Assembly (NCBI RefSeq): GCF_014836495.1 | Contig: NZ_JACSQT010000010.1 | Span: 75,710-116,712, forward strand | Source: Cytobacillus stercorigallinarum | GTDB taxonomy: Bacteria > Bacillota > Bacilli > Bacillales > Cytobacillaceae | Length of the DNA stretch: 41,003 bases | Direction of reading: 5' to 3' | Shown: in pieces, positions 16,252 through 25,360 of the stretch | Layout of the letters: every line of letters starts with the position of its first letter | Numbering within the stretch: the first letter of the stretch is position 1 | Notes under the pieces: model-generated | Seen by the model: the letters and a program-made list of their open reading frames with translations, nothing else | Databases searched by the model: none | Told to the model about the DNA's origin: nothing | Made by a program: the position numbers and the translations under genes

Positions 16252-17484
16252 TTATATAAGCTGAACAGCTTCTTCTAATAATTCTATGGTTAGGTGAGGG
16301 GAAGAATTTATTTGATTCATCTCGACTAATTCCTTCAATGATGTTTTCATTAAGGAAAAGTGTTGATGTTCTTTGAAATACGGGAATGCCTTTTCTGCTA
16401 AGTATTGTAGATATTTCTCTTGTTCTTCTTCTAATTTATACTCCAATAAATTAAAAAGGTGAATAAAAACATCTTCTTCTAGTTCTTGTGCTATTCTTTG
16501 TCCTTCGATAATATTTTTTCTTAAGGTTTTTTTACTACTTAAATTACCTTCAACCGCAACGAGATTATAATTGAAAAGGCGATGAATGTAGACTTTCCCT
16601 TTTTTATTACATAGGCGTAAAGATTCCTTTAGGTATTGATAAGCCTCATTATATTCTTTTCTTTTGAGAAGTGCGTTGCCAAGATTATTCAGTAACATCC
16701 CTTTTTTTTCGTTATCATTAATTAGTTCACAGGCATAAATTAATCGGTTATACATAGGTTTCACATCGATATAAGGATCTTCAGATATGTGTAATAACAA
16801 TATGGACTCCGCCTTAATTGCATCAGCGTAATGATTAATTTCTTTAAAGTATTTTAACGCCTTTTCTGCATACATGTATGCCATGACTTGTCTTCCTACA
16901 TATTGATAAGCAAGTGCTAAATGATAATAGAATTCCTCATTTGGGTAATAGGCAATCTGGATCTTATTGAAAATAGCAATGGCTTCATAATGATCATCTT
17001 TTTTAGATGAATAGCGGATGAGATACCACCCTTTCATATGAAGTAAAAAATTTTGTTCATAAGGGTTCATCCATGCTTCCACTTTGGCTAAAGAACCTAA
17101 GAGGGCTTCGATCTCCTTTTTCTCCTCCTTTACAAACCAATATCGTAACATTACGAGTTGATAAAAATAGGCATACTTAGTAGATAGTAAGTACGGTATA
17201 TTATTTAAGATTCTTCGGTAAGACTCTACTTGTTTGATCTTATTCAACATCAAAGCTTCATTGAATGAATGCAATGTTTTTTCGATTTCCTCGAACTTCT
17301 CACTTTCTTTTTGTAGATCAATTTGTAACTTTTGCGAAAACAATTGAATAATTTCTAATGAATAATCTGTTTTACCATTCTCAATTTTACTCACATGTGT
17401 TGCGGTACAAATACCGTCACCTAATTGTGATTGCGTCATACCTTCTTTTTCTCTATAAAATTTAATAATATGGCCTACTGACAA
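16252..17484 (-). CDS. RNPP-like HTH-TPR transcriptional regulator (PlcR/NprR type)
   Basis: 410 residues. The N-terminal Xre-type helix-turn-helix is at 5-58: IIKFYREKEGMTQSQLGDGI, then THVSKIENGKTDYSLEIIQL. The remaining 350 residues are helical tetratricopeptide-like repeats; the clearest is KGMLLNNLGNALLKRKEYNE, followed by AYQYLKESLRLCN. This is the architecture of RNPP receptors that bind secreted re-imported peptides (PlcR, NprR) and of peptide-independent relatives. A TTG start follows TAGGGGGTAAG. It lies next to a secreted neutral protease gene, the arrangement of NprR and its target in the B. cereus group, although here the protease lies upstream. No peptide gene is certain. Confidence 0.82.
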   Translation of the reverse strand: MSVGHIIKFYREKEGMTQSQLGDGICTATHVSKIENGKTDYSLEIIQLFSQKLQIDLQKESEKFEEIEKTLHSFNEALMLNKIKQVESYRRILNNIPYLLSTKYAYFYQLVMLRYWFVKEEKKEIEALLGSLAKVEAWMNPYEQNFLLHMKGWYLIRYSSKKDDHYEAIAIFNKIQIAYYPNEEFYYHLALAYQYVGRQVMAYMYAEKALKYFKEINHYADAIKAESILLLHISEDPYIDVKPMYNRLIYACELINDNEKKGMLLNNLGNALLKRKEYNEAYQYLKESLRLCNKKGKVYIHRLFNYNLVAVEGNLSSKKTLRKNIIEGQRIAQELEEDVFIHLFNLLEYKLEEEQEKYLQYLAEKAFPYFKEHQHFSLMKTSLKELVEMNQINSSPHLTIELLEEAVQLI

Positions 17485-17833
17485 TGGTACTTACCCCCTA
17501 GATCTATTTAATTAATAATGTATACAATTGTAATATAAATTCACTGAATTGATATATTATTTTTAAAATTATAATCATTAGTGGGTATTTTGTCTGATAG
17601 ATGTAGAGAGTATAAAGGAGGGAATTCATAAGGTTATAAACAAGAAGATAGTAGAGGAGATTGCGTGTAAAAGTGAGAAAGGAAGAGCTAAAGTAAAATT
17701 GTGCATCACTTAAGAGAGAGATGGGTGTGCACATGATTTAGATAAAAACAATGGAAATGCAAAAAGTTTATAGATCTATGAGTGGGAATCATAGAATGAC
17801 TTTAAGGCACAATGAATTTTAAACGCTAGCAAT
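17485..17833. other. Intergenic region between regulator and protease
   Basis: It contains the regulator's promoter on the minus strand. On the plus strand an unannotated frame at about 17582-17710 has AAAGGAGGG inside it but only CTG or ATT as possible starts (reads VINKKIVEEIACKSEKGRAK), and a 23-codon frame begins at 17752 (MEMQKVYRSMSGNHRMTLRH) without a ribosome binding site. Neither matches anything I know; both could be gene remnants. Confidence 0.4.
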
Positions 17834-17836
17834 AAA

Positions 17837-17877
17837 AAAACGAACAAAGGCTATAATTAATAGCGTTTGTTCGTTTA
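17837..17877 (-). terminator. Terminator of the neutral protease gene
   Basis: AAACGAACAAA (17838-17848) and TTTGTTCGTTT (17866-17876) form an 11-bp perfect stem, followed on the minus strand by a T-tract. Confidence 0.9.
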
Positions 17878-17906
17878 GATGCAGCTCAGCTCTTAGTATG
17901 CAGTGA

Positions 17907-19631
17907 TCATTCTAACACTCCGATAGAATCATAGGCAGCCATTACAGCAGCTGTTTCAGCGGAAGGCTCTCCATTTTTATCAGGATATAAATCACGTGCA
18001 GATTGGACCATAGCTTCTCTCATCTCGGAAAAATTAGATGATGGCACTAAATAGACTGTTAATGCTTTATAGAGGATTTTGCCTAATTTATCTGATCCAA
18101 TTCCATTCACAGTTGTACCGTAATGTTCTCCACCTTCAGCAATAAGGTAGGCTGCTTTATTATTTATACTACTGTTAATATGAACGCCACCTTCATCCAA
18201 TTCCCCTAAATATCGATCATCATAATGATCAGGATAACGGTTATCTTTCAGGCCATAATTGGGGTGAAGCGCATTGGCTTTCGGATCTTCTAATGAACGA
18301 AGGCCGCCATCATTCGCGATATTAGGTGTATATACATCTTCACCTATTAGCCAGTTTCTATCTTCTTCGGCTTTGAAATGATTCTCTGCTAACACACCGA
18401 AGATATCAGCAATGGATTCATTTAGTGCTCCTGATTCACCTTCATACGTTAGATTAGCTGTATTTGTAATTACTCCGTGTGTCATTTCATGTCCTGCAAC
18501 ATCAAGTGCCCCTGCTAGTGAGCTGAAGTATGAACCATCACCGTCTCCATAAAGCATTTGTTTCCCGTTCCACGCGGCATTATTCCATTTTTCACCTATG
18601 TGCACGGTGCTTATTATTTTCATACCATCGTTATCTAAGCTATTACGATCATGTTGATTTTGAAAGTATTTGTTTACCTTTATCGAGTTTTGTTGAGCAG
18701 AAATGGCTGCTGGATCGTAGAAGAAGTTTGACGCTGTCTCTACTTCAAAACCTGTAAATCCTAGTAAAGCAGATAAAAGGATAAAAGGCGTTTCACCCAT
18801 TCTTGCTGCATCATACGTATGAATTGGTACCGAACGGTTTTTGACAGTTTCCAATGAATACAAATGGGTTTTGCCCGTTTCAATATTCTTTGTTGCATTG
18901 AAATTTTGCATTTTGCCAAATAAGTCTAATCCACGAGCACTGACAGTTTCTGTTTCCGGCTCCGCAGAATGAAGGGCATTAAAGTGATGTTGTACTTCAC
19001 CTGTATGTGCATCAATAAAATAATGGAAATAACCAGGCACAGGAATGGAAGTAGAGGCTTTTACTAAATAAGTTAGATGGTATTCATCATTCTTTGGAAA
19101 TACCATTAGTTCTGTTTCAATGCCATCATAATCTTTTATCGCACCGACTTCATTTTCTATCGCAGCTTTCGCATGAGACTCTGCTTCTTCTTTAGTAATA
19201 CTAGGAGTTGTATTTATATTTACTTTCACTAACTCATCATTTACTTCCCCGATAGAAGCATAAACATTTAAGTTTTCATCTAGCGAAATGGTTTGACCTG
19301 AGCCATAAACTGGGACCCCGTCAACTTGCTCAACGGTTTTCATATGAATCGTTCCTATTTGTTTATCAACATGTTCATCAATAATTTTAAATTGATTCAC
19401 ACTCTTTTTACTTGATCGCGCTTTAGATTGGGTCTCATCTTTCAGCTGGTCTTGTAAATAAGCTTGTACAACCTCCTCTTTATTTAACCCTTTCGGTGCT
19501 TGCCAGATGACTTCATTGGTCTCTGTTTGAATCGCTGCATATGTGGACAATGGAGAAAACCCTGCGAATGTGACGGACAAGGCTAATGCAGTAGGTAATA
19601 TCACTTTCTTAGTAAAATTCTTCTTCTTCAA
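17907..19631 (-). CDS. Secreted M4 neutral metalloprotease (bacillolysin/thermolysin family)
   Basis: Extracellular zinc endopeptidase made as a preproenzyme. TTG at 19631 is chosen because it follows GAGGTG (19638-19643) and begins the signal peptide MKKKNFTKKVILPTALALSV, cleaved near TYA-AIQ. The FTP and PepSY propeptide follow (residues about 30-230), then the peptidase. HEMTH near residue 381 gives two zinc ligands and the catalytic Glu; GALNESIADIFG supplies the third ligand Glu; GGVHINSSI carries the proton-donor His. Length 574 is normal for the family. Single gene with its own terminator, adjacent to the HTH-TPR regulator, which may control it. Confidence 0.94.
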   Translation of the reverse strand: MKKKNFTKKVILPTALALSVTFAGFSPLSTYAAIQTETNEVIWQAPKGLNKEEVVQAYLQDQLKDETQSKARSSKKSVNQFKIIDEHVDKQIGTIHMKTVEQVDGVPVYGSGQTISLDENLNVYASIGEVNDELVKVNINTTPSITKEEAESHAKAAIENEVGAIKDYDGIETELMVFPKNDEYHLTYLVKASTSIPVPGYFHYFIDAHTGEVQHHFNALHSAEPETETVSARGLDLFGKMQNFNATKNIETGKTHLYSLETVKNRSVPIHTYDAARMGETPFILLSALLGFTGFEVETASNFFYDPAAISAQQNSIKVNKYFQNQHDRNSLDNDGMKIISTVHIGEKWNNAAWNGKQMLYGDGDGSYFSSLAGALDVAGHEMTHGVITNTANLTYEGESGALNESIADIFGVLAENHFKAEEDRNWLIGEDVYTPNIANDGGLRSLEDPKANALHPNYGLKDNRYPDHYDDRYLGELDEGGVHINSSINNKAAYLIAEGGEHYGTTVNGIGSDKLGKILYKALTVYLVPSSNFSEMREAMVQSARDLYPDKNGEPSAETAAVMAAYDSIGVLE

Positions 19632-19729
19632 AACAATCACCTCATATTATTTTCTGTAAACAATTATAATTATTCTGAAAATTTAATATTACGTCAATAT
19701 GTCAGCGATTGGGTTAATAAAACGCGACT

Positions 19730-19927
19730 TTGGACTCGCATCTCTATCATCTTCTATATGAATCACACGCTTTATTAGGTCTAATTACAGATAAAAATAA
19801 CCCAATTTATTTATCAGATATTTCAGTTATATTAATGTTAGCAGAGAAAATCGATGAAGTTTTTTATGAAAGGAGAGTCATTCATATTGTTAAGTCTAGC
19901 AAAATGGACACTGCGATTAATTGGTAA
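19730..19927 (+). CDS. Possible small protein, weak Spo0E-like pattern
   Basis: 65 codons from a TTG with no visible ribosome binding site. The sequence LYHLLYESHALLGLITDK...ISVILMLAEKIDEVFYERR looks protein-like and has the two-helix spacing of Spo0E-type aspartyl-phosphate phosphatases, with AEKID where those have SQELD. The Ser-to-Ala change removes a conserved residue, so this match is weak. It overlaps the sipW start. It could be a degenerate gene or part of a leader. Confidence 0.3.
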   Translation: MDSHLYHLLYESHALLGLITDKNNPIYLSDISVILMLAEKIDEVFYERRVIHIVKSSKMDTAINW

Positions 19928-20426
19928 TCTACTATTTCTGCTTATCTGTGTTTTATTATTTATCATGCTTTTCGCACGTTTTACCGGTAATGAACCTAAT
20001 CTCTTTGGATACCAGTTTAAAACAGTGCTTTCTGGATCAATGGAGCCATTATTTAAAACAGGTTCAGTGATAGCGATTAACAAAACAGAAGAAAACAAAA
20101 CCTATCAATCAGGAGATATTATTACTTTCAAACTTGATGAGATCCTTATCACACATAGAATAGTAGAAACGTCTTTAAAAGATGGAGCCATTACTTACAC
20201 GACTAAAGGTGATAATAATGACGCTGTTGATAGATGGGAAGTCCCAGCACATCATGTGGTTGGGGAATATGCCGGTGTGACTATTCCCTATCTAGGCTAT
20301 GTGCTACATACCGCACAAACCAAAGTAGGAGCTGCATTATTAATGATTATTCCAGGCATTATTTTACTCTTCTCTGCCTTTGTGCAACCTAGCGAAAGAA
20401 AACCAAAAGAGGTATATACGCAGTAA
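19887..20426 (+). CDS. sipW: Signal peptidase I, SipW (ER/archaeal type)
   Basis: Cleaves the signal peptides of TasA-type matrix proteins. Two transmembrane helices (N-terminal LLFLLICVLLFIMLFARF and C-terminal AALLMIIPGIILLFSAFV) flank the catalytic domain. The Ser motif is VLSGSMEPLFKTGSV, and the second box is ILITHRIVE with His in place of the Lys of prokaryotic-type enzymes, the defining feature of SipW-like S26B peptidases. KGDNNDAVD is box E. A TTG at 19887 lies 11 nt after AAAGGAG (19869-19875); an ATG at 19854 is a less supported alternative. It is followed after 52 bp by its predicted substrate gene. Confidence 0.9.
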   Translation: MLSLAKWTLRLIGNLLFLLICVLLFIMLFARFTGNEPNLFGYQFKTVLSGSMEPLFKTGSVIAINKTEENKTYQSGDIITFKLDEILITHRIVETSLKDGAITYTTKGDNNDAVDRWEVPAHHVVGEYAGVTIPYLGYVLHTAQTKVGAALLMIIPGIILLFSAFVQPSERKPKEVYTQ

Positions 20427-20478
20427 CTCTCTTCCCTACTAAGGGGAAGTGAAACATATATTTAGGAGGAATGTTTAC

Positions 20479-21081
20479 ATGGGATTAAATTTTAAGTTAA
20501 CAAAAAAGAATCTGATGACAGCTGCACTTGGATTATCATTAATTACTGGAGGAACTTATGCTTATTTTAGTGATAGTTTTGCAACTGAAAATACTTTTGC
20601 AGCAGGAACGCTAGATTTAGCTGTAAATCCGGATTTTGTCGTGAATATTGATAATATTAAACCAGGTGATGAAATCTATCGAGAATTCACTTTAGAGAAT
20701 AATGGGACATTAGATATTCATAAAGTACTGCTACAAACAGATTACTCTGTCGTCGATGCAAATGGGGATAATGTAGAAGACTTCGCTGACCATATCAAAG
20801 TAACAATTATGTACAATACAAGCAGCGCAACCGTCCCAGTTGTTGAAACTACATTGGCAGAATTATCGAATACAGAGCCAGATTTAACGGCTATTGATAC
20901 ATTCGTTGGCGGTGGACAAATACCGGATGGCATCCCGGCAGGGGAGAAAGAAAAAATGTTTGTGTTATTTGAATTTGTTGACAATGGACAAGACCAAAAT
21001 CAATTTCAAGGTGATCAGCTTCGTGTAAATTGGACATTCAATGCTGAGCAAACTGCTGGGGAATACATTGACGAACAATAA
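20479..21081 (+). CDS. tasA: TasA/CalY-family biofilm matrix protein
   Basis: Camelysin/TasA family (peptidase M73-like). Signal peptide MGLNFKLTKKNLMTAALGLS followed by the family-typical ITGGTYAYFSDS cleavage region, then FAAGTLDLAVNP and IDNIKPGDEIYREFTLENNG, hallmark blocks of TasA, which assembles into extracellular amyloid-like fibres. The ATG at 20479 follows AGGAGGA at an 8-nt spacing; an earlier in-frame start lacks one. 200 residues, somewhat shorter than B. subtilis TasA (261). No tapA gene precedes the pair, as in the B. cereus type. The next gene is a separate transcription unit. Confidence 0.88.
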   Translation: MGLNFKLTKKNLMTAALGLSLITGGTYAYFSDSFATENTFAAGTLDLAVNPDFVVNIDNIKPGDEIYREFTLENNGTLDIHKVLLQTDYSVVDANGDNVEDFADHIKVTIMYNTSSATVPVVETTLAELSNTEPDLTAIDTFVGGGQIPDGIPAGEKEKMFVLFEFVDNGQDQNQFQGDQLRVNWTFNAEQTAGEYIDEQ

Positions 21082-21553
21082 TGAGTCTTTATGTAAAAGT
21101 GTAACACTGCTCTTAAACGGGGAATCTGGTTTGAGAGTGTAATATGATGGAGAATGGCGGTCTCTCAAATCAGCACTGTAAATTGAGGACGTCGCAAAAA
21201 AATGCGCTTTTAAACATGAAAAAATCAAGTACTTCAGCCAGCGTTTCCATCAAAATAGTGCCTGATGAGACATCTCATCAGGCACCCCAAAAAGGGCGTT
21301 ACCCTATTACTGATTCTCCTTACCACTACCTTTCATTTCCTCTCTCAAAGTTACCAGTAAGTTTTGCTAGCATAATTGAATGCTGCCCTCTTCGTTCTCA
21401 ATCTTATTATGAATTTCGCCGCTTCTTTTTCCACTGATTGATTCTTTATTATGTGAAAACTAAATGTTTCTCCTTTTAAAACGTTCCCTTTTAACTTCCC
21501 CTCCCTTTCATTTAAGCATTCAGTGTCTTTATTGAAATTATTTTCCAAAAAAA
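21082..21553. other. Intergenic region with two inverted repeats
   Basis: Two structures are visible. CTGGTTTGAGAG (21126-21137) pairs with CTCTCAAATCAG (21162-21173) around a 24-nt loop. GTGCCTGATGAGA (21258-21270) pairs with TCTCATCAGGCAC (21273-21285) around a two-base loop; on the minus strand it is followed by TATTTT. Neither has a plus-strand U-tract, so the tasA terminator is unclear. Short frames here lack ribosome binding sites. Confidence 0.6.
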
Positions 21554-21581
21554 TGAAACTTTACAATTCGCACCACGTATA
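21554..21581 (+). promoter_or_regulatory. SigW-type ECF promoter of yknWXYZ
   Basis: TGAAAC (21554-21559), a 16-bp spacer and CGTATA (21576-21581) match the SigW consensus exactly. It lies 36 bp before the yknW ATG. The B. subtilis yknWXYZ operon is also SigW-dependent. Confidence 0.88.
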
Positions 21582-21617
21582 CATAATTGTAGAAAATTTT
21601 AAAAGGGGAGATTTTTT

Positions 21618-22277
21618 ATGGAAGCTGAATTAAAGCATGAAGTGGAAGAACCAAAGAAACCTCGTTTGTTCGGGATGATTGCCAATCCATCAGAGCAATT
21701 TGAGCGGATTAAGCAACAACCGAAAATCTGGGTACCGTTATTGTTGGTGTCGTTATTATTTACAGTTGGTATGATTATCACCGCTTTGTCGATGGATCCA
21801 GCTTATCTTGGAATTGAGGATTTATCTCCAGCTGAGCAAGACATGATGTATATGTTTTCACTGATTACGTTTGTAATTATGGGCATTATTTCACCCGTTT
21901 TCACGGTGTTAATTTCCTCAGCTATTTATCTATTAATTTGTAAAATTGCTAGTTCGGATGTGTCATTTAAGCAGCTATTTTCAATGAATACATACATTCT
22001 GGTTATTAGTGTGATTGGACTCATCTTGAATGGTGTGATTCGTATGATAATTGGTGGCAATCCAGAGTTAAATGTGACGAGTTTAGCAGCTGTATTAAAT
22101 ACAGAAGCTACCAGTGTTTGGGCAAGTATTGAAGTTTTCTCCATATGGCAAACAATTCTTGTCGGTTTAGGTTTGCATAAAGTGGCGGGATTAAGTAAAG
22201 GGGTTGCTTACGGTATAGCGATTGCTTTCTTTATTATTAGTCTGGTCTTCGCTTTAGTTGCTTCTACGGTGGTGTAA
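21618..22277 (+). CDS. yknW: YIP1-family membrane protein YknW
   Basis: 219 residues, a polar N-terminus with FGMIANPSEQFERIKQQPKI (the usual Yip1 lead-in) and five hydrophobic helices. YknW is the fourth, non-ABC component of the YknWXYZ transporter, which in B. subtilis lowers sensitivity to the SDP toxin; it supports assembly of the YknXYZ complex. AAAAGGGGAG precedes the ATG. It is the first gene of the operon, directly after the SigW promoter and 7 bp before yknX. Confidence 0.9.
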   Translation: MEAELKHEVEEPKKPRLFGMIANPSEQFERIKQQPKIWVPLLLVSLLFTVGMIITALSMDPAYLGIEDLSPAEQDMMYMFSLITFVIMGIISPVFTVLISSAIYLLICKIASSDVSFKQLFSMNTYILVISVIGLILNGVIRMIIGGNPELNVTSLAAVLNTEATSVWASIEVFSIWQTILVGLGLHKVAGLSKGVAYGIAIAFFIISLVFALVASTVV

Positions 22278-22284
22278 GGTAAAT

Positions 22285-23406
22285 ATGAAGAAAAAAACTT
22301 GGATCATTGTTGGAGTGGTAAGTGTAGTCGTGATGATGATAGGTGCTAGCGTCTACCATCAAGCTTTTGCGAAAGGACCTTCTGTAACGACTGCGAATGC
22401 AGAGAATGAAGTAATTACAGATACGTTAATTGTGCCAGGTACATTATCTTTGAAAAATGAACAGAAAGTGTACCCCGGTGTAGAAGGTGAAGAAATTGCT
22501 GAAATCCTTGTTAAGGAAGGCGATGCTGTTGAAAAAGGTACAGCTGTCGCAAAGTATGATGATACGCGAGTGGCGATGGAGCTTGAAAGGTTGAGTTTAC
22601 AGATTGAATCTGGTTATTTACGAATCAATCAAGTGGACAAACAATTAGATCGACTCTCAGATCAAGAAAAGGAATTGCGTGATACCGTTGGCAAAAAAGA
22701 AGCCGCTAAGCAAATAGAACCGGAAAGAGATCAGCTGCAATTAGATTTAAGAATGGCAAATTTAGAGGTCCGACAGTTTCTTTTAGAGAAGAAAGAAATT
22801 GAAGAACAACAAAAAGATTTAGAGATTAAAAGTAAATTAGATGGAACGATTTTACAAGTGAATGAAGATCAACCAACGGATCCGATGGCGCAGCAGCCAG
22901 TCATCCATATTGGTAATACGGATGAAATGGTAGCGCGTGGTGTTTTATCAGAATTTGAGTCTTTAAAGGTCGAGAAAGAGATGAAAGCGACGATTCGGAC
23001 AGATGTACTACCTGATAAGGAATGGAAGGGAAAGGTTAATTTCATCGGGTTAATGCCAGATGAAAACAGCCAGTCAGTCTCTGGTGAAGCGACCCCAGCG
23101 CAATATGGCATGACGGTTGAAATTGAAGATGACATTACTGAATTGCGAACAGGATTTCAATTAATTATTGAAGTGGAGACAAGTAGTAAGAAGGCACTTA
23201 CTGTCCCATCTGAGTCTGTGTTATCTGCTGATGGTGATTCTTATGTCTATCTTCTAAAAGATGGAAAAGCTCATCGTCAAAACGTGAGTGTAGGCGTTGC
23301 CACTGGTGATAAGATAGAGATATTAGATGGTATAACAACTGATGATGATGTGATTACTAATCCTTCTGATGACTTGAGTGATGGCTTGGAAGTGGAAGCG
23401 GAATGA
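22285..23406 (+). CDS. yknX: Membrane fusion (HlyD-type) subunit YknX
   Basis: 373 residues. One N-terminal membrane anchor (WIIVGVVSVVVMMIGASVYH), then a barrel-sandwich (lipoyl) part EEIAEILVKEGDAVEKGTAV, a coiled-coil hairpin at about 100-185 and the beta-barrel/membrane-proximal domains with VPSESVLSADGDSYVYLLKDG. This is the periplasmic-adaptor fold that pairs with MacB-like ABC transporters. ATG at 22285 is chosen over an upstream in-frame ATG that lies within yknW. Its stop overlaps the start of yknY. Confidence 0.9.
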   Translation: MKKKTWIIVGVVSVVVMMIGASVYHQAFAKGPSVTTANAENEVITDTLIVPGTLSLKNEQKVYPGVEGEEIAEILVKEGDAVEKGTAVAKYDDTRVAMELERLSLQIESGYLRINQVDKQLDRLSDQEKELRDTVGKKEAAKQIEPERDQLQLDLRMANLEVRQFLLEKKEIEEQQKDLEIKSKLDGTILQVNEDQPTDPMAQQPVIHIGNTDEMVARGVLSEFESLKVEKEMKATIRTDVLPDKEWKGKVNFIGLMPDENSQSVSGEATPAQYGMTVEIEDDITELRTGFQLIIEVETSSKKALTVPSESVLSADGDSYVYLLKDGKAHRQNVSVGVATGDKIEILDGITTDDDVITNPSDDLSDGLEVEAE

Positions 23407-24089
23407 TTCATTTACGAGAAATCACAAAGTCTTATCAAATAGGCGATGAAATGGTCGATATTTTACAAAGCATTGACTTAACGATTGAAAACGGAGAGTC
23501 GCTCGCAATCATGGGGCCGTCGGGTTCTGGAAAATCGACATTAATGAATATTATTGGTTGTCTTGATCGACCGACGAATGGAACCTATCAACTAGACGGT
23601 GAGGATATATCGCAATATTCTGAAGTAAAACTAGCGAAAATTAGAAATCGTTCCATTGGTTTTGTATTTCAACAATTTCATTTACTACCAAGGCTATCGG
23701 CTTTAAAAAATGTCGAACTACCGATGATTTATAGTGGTTTGAATAAGAAAGAAAGAATGGCTAAAGCTGAGCGTGCGCTCATTAAGGTAGGTTTAGAAGA
23801 CCGAATGGAACAGCTTCCGAGTTTGTTATCAGGTGGACAGAAGCAACGGGTAGCTATTGCCCGTGCACTTGTCAATGAACCGAAGTTGATACTGGCTGAT
23901 GAACCGACAGGCGCGCTCGATACGAAAACGAGTGAAAATATTATGGAGCTTTTTACCCAACTAAATAAAGAAGGTACCACGATCGTAACGGTAACACATG
24001 AACCGGAAATCGCTGCTTATGCGAGTCGTAGAATTCTCGTCCGCGATGGTATCATTGTCGAAAATGAGCGCCAAGTAGGGGGTCGATGA
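23403..24089 (+). CDS. yknY: ABC transporter ATP-binding subunit YknY
   Basis: 228 residues, MacB/LolD-type ATPase. Walker A GPSGSGKST, Q-loop QFHLLPRL, signature LSGGQKQR, Walker B LILADEPTGALD and switch H in VTVTHEP are all intact. It provides ATP hydrolysis for the YknXYZ complex. ATGA overlaps on both sides show tight translational coupling. Confidence 0.95.
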   Translation: MIHLREITKSYQIGDEMVDILQSIDLTIENGESLAIMGPSGSGKSTLMNIIGCLDRPTNGTYQLDGEDISQYSEVKLAKIRNRSIGFVFQQFHLLPRLSALKNVELPMIYSGLNKKERMAKAERALIKVGLEDRMEQLPSLLSGGQKQRVAIARALVNEPKLILADEPTGALDTKTSENIMELFTQLNKEGTTIVTVTHEPEIAAYASRRILVRDGIIVENERQVGGR

Positions 24090-25285
24090 CTTTGAGCCTT
24101 CTTGAAAGCATAAAAATGGCACTTAGTTCGTTAATGGCACATAAGCTGCGCTCCATTCTTACAATGATAGGGATCATCATCGGTGTTGGCTCTGTTATTA
24201 TTGTCGTTGCTATTGGCCAGGGCGGGGAAGCAATGTTGAAATCACAACTCACAGGCCCGGGAAATACGATTGATTTATTTTATCAACCGTCAGATGAAGA
24301 GATAATGGCAAATCCCAATGCATTGTATGCCTCGGCGTTTTCACAAGAGGATATTCGCGCTTTAGAGGAAATTGATGAAGTGAACAGGGTTGTTGCGTCA
24401 AGCTTAGAATTCGGTCCTGTCCAGTTTCGAGATCAACAGATAGAAGCAACTTTAATGGGGATTAACGAATCTTATTTTCAATTGAACCCGTTAAATCTAT
24501 CAGATGGAAGAGGTTTTACAACAGCAGATTTCTTAAGTGGAAAACGGGCTGTTATTGTTAGTCAATCACTTCAAGAAGAGCTATTTGAAGGAGAAGAAGC
24601 AGTGGGTGAGGTGATTCGCCTTGGTGCTCAACCGGTTGAAATCATTGGTGTGCTAGAAAAACCAACGGGGATTTTCTCCTTCGGTAGTATGGAAGTTTAT
24701 TTGCCTAGTTCGACTTGGCTAACGATTTATGGTAGTAGTGATATATCGCAAGTGACATTGCAAACTAATTCTGCAGATGATTTACAGCAGGCAGGGGAGA
24801 AAGCAGCCTCTCTTATGAACAGTCGCTATAACACCGAAGAAGCATACCAAGTATTAAATATGGAAGAAATCGCTGAAGGACTCGGTCAAGTCACAACAAT
24901 TATGACGATGATTATTGGTAGTATTGCCGGAATCTCATTATTTGTTGGTGGAATTGGTGTCATGAATATCATGCTCGTTTCTGTCACAGAGCGTACGCGT
25001 GAAATCGGCATCAGAAAAGCGTTAGGCGCAACGAGGCAGCAAGTATTAACTCAATTCCTCATAGAGTCAATTACTCTTACCTTCATTGGTGGTGTAGTCG
25101 GTATTCTGCTTGGCTGGGGTGTGACAACATTAATTAGTTTATTTGCGGGTTGGCCTTCTCTCATGAGTTGGCAAGTCATTGCTGGAGGCATGCTATTCTC
25201 TATGCTAATTGGTGTCATCTTTGGTATATTACCTGCAAGTAAAGCCTCAAAGCTTGACCCGATTGAATCATTGCGTTATGAATAA
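24086..25285 (+). CDS. yknZ: MacB-type ABC permease YknZ
   Basis: 399 residues with the FtsX/MacB topology: helix 1 LRSILTMIGIIIGVGSVIIV, a large extracytoplasmic MacB_PCD domain (about 45-270), then three C-terminal helices containing GGIGVMNIMLVSVTERTREIGIRKALGA. It is the core permease of the toxin-resistance transporter. Last gene of the operon, followed by a strong terminator. Confidence 0.93.
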   Translation: MTLSLLESIKMALSSLMAHKLRSILTMIGIIIGVGSVIIVVAIGQGGEAMLKSQLTGPGNTIDLFYQPSDEEIMANPNALYASAFSQEDIRALEEIDEVNRVVASSLEFGPVQFRDQQIEATLMGINESYFQLNPLNLSDGRGFTTADFLSGKRAVIVSQSLQEELFEGEEAVGEVIRLGAQPVEIIGVLEKPTGIFSFGSMEVYLPSSTWLTIYGSSDISQVTLQTNSADDLQQAGEKAASLMNSRYNTEEAYQVLNMEEIAEGLGQVTTIMTMIIGSIAGISLFVGGIGVMNIMLVSVTERTREIGIRKALGATRQQVLTQFLIESITLTFIGGVVGILLGWGVTTLISLFAGWPSLMSWQVIAGGMLFSMLIGVIFGILPASKASKLDPIESLRYE

Positions 25286-25360
25286 GCGTTTAGTCTTTTA
25301 GGTGTTTTTAGGTCCTACGTCTGTAACCAATTACAGGGATAAAGTAGTGTTTTTTTAATA

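Noticed and set aside
17504..17734. Minus-strand 76-codon frame between regulator and protease
   Set aside because: AT-driven hydrophobic composition, no ribosome binding site, and it overlaps the promoter region of the regulator.
19641..19853. Riboswitch or T-box between protease and sipW
   Set aside because: I looked for T-box, SAM and other leader motifs and saw no conserved core; only promoter-sized AT-rich sequence is present.
21351..21548. Minus-strand 65-codon frame downstream of tasA
   Set aside because: TTG start with no ribosome binding site, and its start region abuts the SigW promoter; no family likeness.
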